From: Saccoglossus kowalevskii
Taxonomy: Eukaryota; Hemichordata; Enteropneusta; Harrimaniidae
NCBI RefSeq assembly: GCF_000003605.2
Contig: NW_003154742.1
Coordinates: forward strand, 118,461-143,257
Length of the DNA: 24,797 bases
Reading direction: 5' to 3'
In this document: in pieces, positions 1-9,700 of the stretch
Layout: each line of letters begins with the position of its first letter
How positions within the stretch are numbered: the first letter of the stretch is position 1
Position numbers and translations under genes: made by a program
The notes under the pieces: model-generated
What the model was told of the DNA's origin: nothing
Database searches by the model: none
What the model saw: only the letters and a program-made list of their open reading frames with translations

Positions 1-68
1 TTTTATTTTATTTTATTTATTTATTTTTTTTTTTATTTTTTTTTTTTTATTTTATTTTATTATATATT
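1..68. repeat. T-rich low-complexity tract
   Basis: The window opens with almost pure T broken by single A residues (TTTTA units), merging into a short TATATTA run. It is simple-sequence DNA and could be the decayed tail of a minus-strand retroelement, but no element body is recognisable next to it. Confidence 0.8.
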
Positions 69-1018
69 ATTTACAGACATACTCTTTCATCGCTTCCATG
101 GCGCTGTCCTATTCTCTGGCATTTGTGTTTTCAATAATGGCGGAGGCACCTATGATGAGGCTGGAGAAAATCGTACTGAATAAAATAAAACGAGAATAAT
201 GACGTTAAAAAAGGCGATTCACGCCCTCAGTGAAATCTCTGATTGATAATACGAACTTAATTACTCGATCATCCAGCAATGCATGAACGTCAAGAAAATC
301 AATCCACTGTAGTATTGTGTCCGTCGACAATTTAACAGCGCCACCACATGGGTAATATTGTAACATGATCCTAATATTTTTCTTGAAGCACATGCGCAAA
401 TGTTACATGTAAGTAATAATGACTAAGAGGTAGCCATGGATGAATAAAATTTACATTTTTCTATGCTGAAATGGGGATCGAAATACCAATGTTACTAAAT
501 ATCGATAACTAAACAGCTTATTTGAAAAGTTTTAGTTCGTGTGGTGCGTGCGATTTGTGTAAATATACTACGCACATGCGTTAGTATGTGTAGTATAAAA
601 CTATATCAAACGCATACAGTCTTGACGAGCACCATCCGGTCCCTCTTAGTTTTCTTTAGTAAGATTTCTCTAGAATAATATTCTCAGTGCGATGCACCTT
701 CCTTTGATCAGTACGATCATATAGTATTTACAACTACCAAATGAGAATGATTAGTCGAAGGGTTAACTGATCATGATCTGTATATGGTACAGAGTCTATT
801 TACATTGTATTGCTAATGACACGGAAACTTTAAACATGATATTTCGTGATTGTATCAACGGCTTACCAGTGCAAATTGAGCCCTCTAGTGACAAAAAGTC
901 GGAAAATATCCGTTTTTTATTGACGTGCGACAGTTTACAAAATATATTGACGATGTGGGGTGGAAATCTTCCAGCCATTTACGTCACAAATGTATTTATA
1001 CATATCGTGGCTACTGAG

Positions 1019-1040
1019 GTTTAATGATTAATCATTAAAC
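1019..1040. repeat. Perfect 22-base palindrome
   Basis: GTTTAATGATT is followed immediately by its exact reverse complement AATCATTAAAC, with no spacer. It could bind a dimeric homeodomain-type factor (it contains ATGATTAATCAT) or be chance in AT-rich DNA. No gene is adjacent. Confidence 0.6.
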
Positions 1041-2129
1041 TGAGATGGCGCTATGTCGGGATGCCCGTCATGTTGGAAGCGTTTTTATGTTAGATTAAAG
1101 TATGTGTCAAATCCCACTCATGGTATAGATGTGAATGTTTCCCTGCGATAAAATACGCTATCTACGAGTATCTTCTGGTTCCTACCTTCGAAGCAAGGGG
1201 GAAACCCCGTACCCAAGGGCAGATTTAGAATGGTGCCGACAGGACAGCTTTGGTCTTGTTACCCAAACACAATCTCCATAACGCATACGTCATTGTAATG
1301 ATGTGGCCCTTGTACGGGCATCATTCATATACCTCTGATAACGATTATCTACAGACCACTGACACGTGATGTTATCATGGCGGTACGTTTGTTGTCAGCG
1401 ATAAATATGGCCTTTTTTGAAGTTTTTAGATGTTTATCAGAACACGTCGATGGATAGGGCACCGTCTGTGACATAGGCTCACGTGTTTTACTTGACACAC
1501 AGATAGTTATAATTAATTATCTGTCGTAATATCGTATTTCACGAAATGACCCAAGAAATTTTGAAATTTCGGATAATTTTATGTAACATGTTTCAGTTCC
1601 CGGACGATTCCATGTACAAGATGTATTTTATGTGCATACAAGCTAAAGGTTAGGCCATTGTTATGTTAAAGTTGTGGGACATATGTAATTTTGCGCAAAC
1701 ATGGGGAAATTCAATTATTTTTTTTAGAAGAGTCAGGTAGATAGAATCTTTCACGTGAGCAGATATGTATAAATAAATTTATAATTATATTTTCCATTCT
1801 ATGTCAAAATATCAGTGATTTTAAACCATGATGACTATATATATCAATCGATTATTCACACTGTTGATATCTCACACTTGGGTACAGTACGTACAAACTG
1901 CTGAGATCATCAGACAAAGCAGGGATAGAAATAAAAAACGTAATTTTATGTGCAAAGTGTCGTTATAGATGCAATGAAAACAAATCTAACTGGATTTATT
2001 AAAACTAAATAATCTTTGGTGCGACAGGGAGAAATCACTTTTGCTTTCTTGACACCGAAACCCGTTTCACTCTGACGCTTGGCCTAACACCATAACTACT
2101 ATTCTATCACGCTGTTATTACGCCATATT

Positions 2130-2256
2130 AACATCGAAATAATATGAAGTTATTACAAGGAAACCTCAATGTATGTACGAAGACAGTACAGCGGGAGTAT
2201 CGTATTATCTGGGTGCAAACTTTGAGTTATCCTTGTAATAACCTTATTATTATTCA
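2130..2256. mobile_element. Possible small inverted-repeat (MITE-like) element
   Basis: GTTATTACAAGGA at 2149-2161 is repeated exactly as its reverse complement at 2230-2242. The match continues imperfectly on both sides: the AATAAT-rich flank outside, and AACCTCAA against AACTCAAA inside. This gives imperfect inverted arms around a unique centre of roughly 60-70 bases. There is no coding capacity. The size and structure suit a non-autonomous DNA transposon remnant. I could not define clean termini or a target-site duplication, so the outer limits are approximate. Confidence 0.4.
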
Positions 2257-4258
2257 TCTTTTTCTTGCAAGGATACACCCTGAGAATGTCGAAATTCAAA
2301 ATGTTTAGAACAGAATCAGCGAACTTCTTTGTGTGGAGTCAGGTGAACGCCTGGTGGCAGCCATGTTTCAGAAGCGGAGGCATGACATTTTGCCTGGGAG
2401 TGAGATCTGCTCACCAACATTGCGCCGAAACGGAATGGCATTTCATTTGGGAGTAGGGTAGTGTAGTTACATCAAAAAGCATCATTGAAATCTAATGATT
2501 GGTTCGTGAAATATTGATGTAAGATACACACATATAAATACATCTATAATTACAGATACTTACACAGATGAACTCTCACTGTGTGCCTCGCATATAGCAA
2601 TCAAATCCACATCTTGTCATATGTTACTGCACTCACCTCAGGTAAGAACAAACAAATAAAAGACTAGATGACCAAACTAACCACAATAATTCAGCTAATA
2701 GATTTCCGGAATTAGATTTTGTGGATTTCTATTCATTAGTTTAGCGGTTCTTGCGATATATGTAGTTAAGTGCCACGTATAAACGCACACTCAAAACTAG
2801 GTGAAACGAAGAATAATTTGCCAAGTAGTTTTACCCATTAGAGCTTTAATGATTTACTCTTTACTAAAACAGCTAGCTCCACTGTTTTGTGGAGTGTTTT
2901 CCACAATTTCATGTTATATCTGGTGATATATCAGTGAGTTTCCATGTTTATTGTTATCACAAAGTTTTAAATGAGAGCCATGGTGGTTTGTGTGTTTGTT
3001 GTTATGGCAATAGCATTAACTATACCAGTTTTCAAGAAAACTGCATTTTATACCAAAAATATTCGCTAAAACAAGAGAATTGAAGATATCGTTACGAAAT
3101 GAACAAATCTGACATAGGTGTACCCAAGGTACCAACATATCAAAGTATGAAAGCCATTGACTTCTCGTGAACAAATTTGTATCTACACCCATCCAGGAAG
3201 CTATACATCAAAAATCAAGCCAATGGTTCAGTGGTTTTGGCAAGAAGTCGCCCACATCCATCCTTCATCCAATCATTCATCGAATCAAGACACTAGGCGC
3301 GGGACACAGCATCATGGTATACGGCCCCTTAAGCTAAAAGTCACCCATTGTCAAATTAAATCCTATACTTGGTCATCCGTCCTCTAATAACCCAATAGGA
3401 ATTATTATCTTCTTCAACAGTAGCTTAGTGATTACCTGAACTTCGACACTTTACACTATCACGCAAACATTATCTAGAGGAATGGGTGAGTGTAACACAT
3501 ATTCTGACTAAGATTAAACTCTTTTTAAAATCTTCAGTCCAATTTAATTACAAATCTTTGATGACTCATGTTAATGTATTTAGTACTATGCAATGATTAT
3601 AGTTAGACAGATCACACAAATAGTGTTGCGTAATTAAAGCATGCGACGTCTACAGGGTGTTTAATATACATGAAATTCGCTACACGATGAAGGTGAATAA
3701 GTACTGTGAAATAATTGTAAACTCATATCAAGAATGTGGTGGCGCTATAAATAACTACCCTAAGCTAATATTTAACAAATACCGCTGGATCCAGTTGTCG
3801 GGTATGAGCATATTTCAATCACCCATCATTCACATACAGTTTTTTTCTTGGTTACTTTGATGCGTGTGGATGATAGCAATATGCCGTGCACCTTTTTGAC
3901 TTGGTACGTTATAAGAAAAACAGGATCGTAAATGTTCGCGACCCTTACTATAATCCTAGCAGCGCGTGTAAACATTCAGCGAAAGATTCAAAAAAAGTTA
4001 ATGTATCTGTGAATAATAGCAACATCATCAGTTTTTGCAATGCTAACATCAGAACTGATTAAATTGTTATTCAGGCAGAGTGTAAAGCTCATCTGAACAC
4101 ACATACAGGTCAATACTGAGTTCATATGTCATATAGTTAACTATTGCCACAACGTCGAGTTCAAGTTATAGTGTGATGTACGATTCTTGCCAATGAGAAG
4201 CTCATACCACTAACCTTCGGGAGGCTTATGTTAATAAACTACTGTAAAATGACTAATT

Positions 4259-4424
4259 TTCACTGGGTTTAAATTTCGCTGATTTACCATTTCAGGCATA
4301 TTCAGTGGGTTTTAAATTCACGGTTTGATCATTTAGATAATGTGTTCTATGCTAAATTTTACATATTCGCTGGGTTTTAATTTAGCGCATTTTCCAATCA
4401 GCGAAAAAAAAATTAAAACCCAAG
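4259..4424. repeat. Cluster of TTCGCTGGGTTTTAA-type repeats ending in a hairpin
   Basis: Three degenerate direct copies of a TTC(G/A)CTGGGTTTTAAATT-like motif start near 4259, 4301 and 4366. The third is then mirrored: TGGGTTTTAATT (4371-4382) matches AATTAAAACCCA (4411-4422) as a perfect 12-base inverted repeat, and TCGCTG (4367-4372) is mirrored by CAGCGA (4399-4404). This looks like part of a dispersed repeat family rather than coding sequence. The open frame on the minus strand through it is a by-product. Confidence 0.5.
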
Positions 4425-6028
4425 TAATAATTAACCCCTTTACAGTACCAGCAAGGTTTGCCGTGGCACGCACCACATAAAACAATAGCCGGTGATAGTC
4501 TGTCTTTACAGTGGTCTTGATGAGAATTAACTCGAACTGTATTCTTTTGTTGTTTTTTCTGATTATTAAGAGAAGCACGCCTGAAATAGGGGAAGGAAAC
4601 GCGTTGGCGGGAAGGAAGGTGTCGCCTTACACGTGAAATACATTGAGCATTATTATTAGTTCGATGATTCAGTTTATACATAGACCATCTGTTAGAGGGT
4701 CTATGGTTTATACTAGTACCCCAGTCTATAGAGTAAATATGGCGTCATAATGCATAATTATATGTACAGATCATCGAGAATATAGTAGACATATCGAGAC
4801 GAAATACTAAATGTATGTTCTTAGTATGAGGCTTACCCGCACAGCATGGTTATTTACACAGTCCCGGGAATGAGTGGATGTTCTAAATGGTCAATGCCAG
4901 ACGGTTATTAACTTAAAATACAAATCAATTGTACCAAATACTATACATGTTGGCCAAGGCATGTCGGACCTGGTTAATAAATAATGGAGATGCCCCATAG
5001 GAGTGAATCGACGCTGGAGCGGGTAGCAGATCTCTCACACATAACAACGATAATTTACAACTATTGCTCCCCGTAGCTAAAAAATGTATAATGGCGTACA
5101 CATTGCATACCTTGCTATGATTTCCTAAAACACCTTAGCAACATTTATAACATTAGCTTAATTGAAATAGGAGAAGTAAAATTGAAAACATTTAATGCCA
5201 GGGTAGAACTTCATGTCGACACTTTCTTTGGGAAAGGAATGAGAACAAAAAATATGATTCACAAAAACGATGTCATTAAGTACAACCTGGTGAAAGTAGT
5301 GGAATTATCACTGTATGAACAAACGTATGAACAGACAGTGCAGTCTGTGATAGTTCGTTCACCCGGCCATTCGACTGTTCATTTGACCGTCCTTGATCCA
5401 CTTTTAACTGGTTTATCTTTATTGCACCTTAATATCTGATGGACTCATCACTGCTGCGTATTTGATGAAAGGCAGAGGCTGATGTTCGTCAACAGAGTTT
5501 GAAAAAGTGGGCAAGAAAATAAATTTACCCTTGGGTTTTGGCAATTTCCCTGAGATCTGTTCTCAGGCGAATCGCGGTGACAATCTAACCCCTTCTGTGT
5601 AAATAAAAATGGCATGACTGACACATGTCGTTAATATTTAATGTCGATGATGGTCTTTTCAATCGCTTATCTCTTGCATGATAAAATTTAACTTATGATC
5701 ACCCTATCCCCTCCTCATTACTCATACATCGTTGTTGTCCGTGCCATTGGTTGTGTAGACCAACAGACTTGATCCGTTGATGAGAACCATAAACATTGTA
5801 TTAATTTGATGTAGACAGATGTGTAAATGTTCCTGATGCATATTTCTGCGAGTATTTGCTGAGAGTACATTATACTGTTGATGTGTCCTGTGTGTATAAC
5901 TAACTCAGGTTGTTTACATCCTCATCTCTCTTGTCAACTAGCAACTTGTATACACTGCCAGGTGAGGCACTGCTTTTTTTGAATGTCAACAATAGCGTGC
6001 TGACGATCAGAGTATACTGTCTCACAGG

Positions 6029-6749
6029 ATGAACATCCGAGTACAATTGCAGATTTTGGTATGGGCTGTGATTTTTTGTACCTCTGCTGGTTTGTCTCGA
6101 AGGATCTCAGACGAGGACATTCGGGATTTGGAACTGGATTATTTCGTGCAGTCGAATGCCCAGAGTATGCAGACCATATTGGACCATTACAACGAGGTCG
6201 TAATACAATACTATTACCAGGACCTAGCTAACATTGCAACAGCTCTGGCCAATAGTGACGATTTTTTGAATAACATTAATAGCAACGGTACTGCGTATGC
6301 TAAGAAGACTGACACGGCGGAAGACGATGACGATCTACTATGTTTACCTACAGAATTTCCATACCCTGATCCAATAACCGATATATGCCTCGATTTGCCA
6401 GCACGAAATATATGTGTGATAGTAAAAATTGGTTTTATATCTATTGGTCCTATTTGCATACCGCTCAGCACTTTACTGCCCTTGCTATTGCCCAATCTAT
6501 TACCGCTAATACTTCCCCGGTTACTGCCTATGCTGCTGCCCAGAGACTGTCCATTTGATCTACCGTTCCCACTCAGTGAAAGTATAGCTGGAAAGATGAA
6601 CCCTTTCGAAGACTTACCTTTCGATTTACCGATAGAGCTCCCAGAAATACCGGACACAGTTGCAAACATCTCCGCCGACTGTTTCTTCACAGAGATAAAA
6701 TTTCTATTAGATCTTGTATGTACACCACGACAATTTTATGCGTTTGAAA
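6029..6749 (+). other. Gene 1 exon 1: signal peptide and long N-terminal extension
   Basis: This exon encodes residues 1-240, against 92 in the matching exon of gene 2. It starts with a hydrophobic leader (LVWAVIFCTSAG), then an acidic helical-looking stretch with one NGT glycosylation site and a DDDD run. A cysteine-containing segment follows (Cys near PTEFPY, DICLDLP, NICVIVK, GPICIPL), then the Leu-Leu-Pro repeat and a stretch rich in D/E-L-P units (PFDLP, EDLPFDLP, IELPEIP). It should lie outside the cytosol, as expected for NRF N-termini. It ends phase 1 at GAAA|GTAAGT, exactly like gene 2. I recognise no known domain in residues 25-240. Confidence 0.8.
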
Positions 6750-9700
6750 GTAAGTGAATTCTTTTGTTTATTCTTAGTGATCTCATTTATCCGAATGCAT
6801 AATTGTATCTACATTTCCCGGATGATTAAACCTGGGATATATTGCTCGATAATATATTTGTACAGTCAAAGCGAATGGGAGTTTTAATTTGCATAAAATA
6901 AACACACGAAAAGCTCTCAAAACTGAAGCGTTAAATTCATAATGTGTCACTTCAATTATCACAGATTTGATTTGAAAACATTAGCTTCTGAAGCTAAGCA
7001 TGGTTGTTTACGCACGCAATCACGTGATAAGATCTTTAAACTCTCCGTTAACGAGCAACAACCTCCCTGAATGGTTTTCTGATTGAAACAAGTTGACCAA
7101 TTGGAAAGAGTGTTGTGTATATTTATGAATATTCACACTATAATATAATTATATCATTTGATAATATTCTATACATGTACTCACAAGAGTTTACTTTTTT
7201 AGTTTGTTTTTGAATTTTAAACAATCGAAGTTCAAACAAATAGAGGCTGGCTCTGATTGGACAATAAGTAGCATATGAAATTAACATATACAGTGTTTAG
7301 AGGTAGCCGTATGTTTGACGCTGTCTCAAAATTTAATGTAACCCTGGTTAAAAAAATATGCCGCGAAAACTGTTACATATTATTACGATCACGCGATGTG
7401 CTATAATATCGTGATTGAAAACTTGAACTGTAGTTTACAGCAATTAAAGTAAAAATAGACTACTTATTAATACCACGTGACCCTTTTAATTGGACCATTG
7501 GTAAATAGAACCATGTCATACTAATGTAAACAGCTGTATGCAATGAAAATTTAAATTGCCTAAGTAGTCGGTAGTTGCCCGACAATACCCAAGGTCATAA
7601 TAACAAAAATTATGACCGTGATATTTAAAAAACCTTTCTCTCATATCGATTGTATTTTTTTTTTAAAAACAGGTTCTTGTTGGCGTTCATTCTTTCACAG
7701 ACTTTGATTGTATGATAAAAAACAACATACTCAAATTTGCCTTTGATTTATTTCCAGAATAAAATTAAAAAAAACATTAGTGCAATACATGCAATTGTAT
7801 GCAAATTGCCTTTTCTTCTGCATTATATTTTACCATTCCCTTTTTCTTCAACGGGGGACAATTTTGCACAAGTCGCATGTGCTGATTTATTTTGGTTGAC
7901 ACGCACTATATAATTTTGTTTTCGACAGTGTTCGACGCCATGGGAAAATTGCCAAGTGGACTTCTCAAAGGAGACCTCCGATGGTTGGGATCGTTTCTAG
8001 AATGCCGAGAGGTATTGAATGTGAACGCCAGTAGGTTATCATCTGTTGACACCTTCGACGGAAAATACTGTCTAACCAAATGGACCATTGCAAGTGTGAG
8101 TTCATATCCCGATATTTAAATGTCAAATACATACTTAATCAGGAGTGAGTTTCGGGTATAATTCTGAACATTTTATATGTGTCATGTATATTATTGTTTA
8201 ATTTATACCCACAGTAACTGGCACAATACCACCATTATAATCTTCACTAGTAACACTGTTAACATTATTCCGTTATTTATATAATTACACCAACACAAAA
8301 ACACGGTACTCTTTTATCGAAATCAAAGATGGCCGCCGCAAAGTTACCAAGACGGATTCATCATTATGGTAATTACCAGTGACTTAAAAATTAAAAATTA
8401 AATCAACTTTACTTTGCAGGATGACGATGATGGAGTGAATTTGCCACTGCAAATTGGAGTATGTATGCCGAGTGTATGTAGTGACCAAGATGTAAGCAAC
8501 ATGATGGAACTAGGTAGTGTACCACACATATAATAGCATTAACCAACAATCTATATAAGCCGCAATGTGAAAACTACAGGTAATGAAATAATCAAAAATT
8601 TAATTATTTTAATCTATTATCGTTATAGGTATTGGCCTGCTCTTCAGCGATGGTCTCAATTTGGACTGGGTGTACTGTAACTATGACGACCCGCTTGATG
8701 CAGGTGCTATAACAACGTTGTAAGTAGTATACACCGCAAGACTAGAATAGTCAACATACACACAGACATATTAGCATGATCTCTGTTTATTAACAATATG
8801 CTCCCCTCCACAGGGTCATTATTTTTGTTATCATAGCACTGTGCATTATCGGGGCTATTGTCGATTACTTTGTCAAGAGACGTTACGAAAAGCTTATGCC
8901 AAGACCTAACCAAATATCAACCATGGATCCGTCGCTATCATTCCATAATTATGGGAATGACATCGAGATGTCGGATGCCGTCAAGGACGTCGGAACAGAT
9001 ACATCAGTCGACAAGCAAGACGAAAACAAGAAAGCAGATGTTATACATGAAAAAAAGATAGAGGCTGCAGACGATCTTACCTACGTAAACGTAATAGAGG
9101 AATATACAACTACAGAAGTCGAAAAAACTAAAAAAATGGGTATTTATTTAGTTTTCTGTTCGTCTATTGTCAGCAGTGTTTTGTTTGTTGATTTATTTTA
9201 TTTAGTTGAAGTGAAACAAGCACATGCAAATCTTTTCAAAGATAATTCAATTTCTTGTGTGCAACGCGGGTTATAACGCCAGTACAGGTATTGATGCCTA
9301 TAACTGAAATAAGCAGTTTTAGTTGTTATCTTTTTTACCTAGTTTTATATATATTCGATAAGTTATGCTTTGTCAATATTCGCTATCCCATATTGGTTCT
9401 AAATATTATCAGAAATCCACTTGTACTGACGATACAATGTTTGACAGGTCATTGTTTTCTTCAGGGCAGTTTTGTTTCCCGTTCCTGTTTTCATATTAGA
9501 AGTAAAACTCTTACCATTGTAATTTTTAGTTTAACTTGTATCAATGCAATTATCTATTCAGTTTTAATGAATGTAATTATACAGATTCAATTCTTATCAC
9601 AAAGTAGGCTTATTTTGTGTAGTTACATCCTTGCAGTCATATTGACTGATGTAACAGGGCAAAATATCATTGGTGTTGACATAAACTTGTTGTCACCCCT

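Larger units (their letters stand above)
1..6028. other. Gene-poor upstream region
   Basis: No convincing exon is seen on either strand. Open frames here are short (at most 99 codons), lack recognisable domains, and do not join into a model with good splice sites. None resembles an NRF-domain or acyltransferase-3 exon, so there is no sign of a third paralogue upstream. The region holds a perfect palindrome (1019-1040), a possible inverted-repeat element (2130-2256) and a GGGTTTTAA repeat cluster (4259-4424). The promoter and any 5' untranslated exons of gene 1 should lie in its right part, but I could not place a core promoter. A TTTCTCACAG-like acceptor context (CTCACAG) sits directly before the gene 1 ATG, so a 5' UTR intron is possible. 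Confidence 0.6.

Noticed and set aside
773-1024. 83-codon plus-strand frame and its 60-codon antisense partner
   Set aside because: Both lack homology I can recognise and have no plausible splice sites joining them to neighbours.
4382-4681. 99-codon minus-strand open frame
   Set aside because: It starts at a small hairpin and runs through the GGGTTTTAA repeat. There is no recognisable domain, and splice partners are absent.
5182-5439. 85-codon plus-strand frame shortly upstream of gene 1
   Set aside because: It begins with TTG rather than ATG, has no recognisable domain and no signal linking it to exon 1, so it is probably chance.
6214-6690. 158-codon open frame on the minus strand
   Set aside because: It lies wholly antisense to exon 1 of gene 1. 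Its Ser/Gly-rich repeats are the complement of the Leu-Leu-Pro repeat, so it is a shadow.
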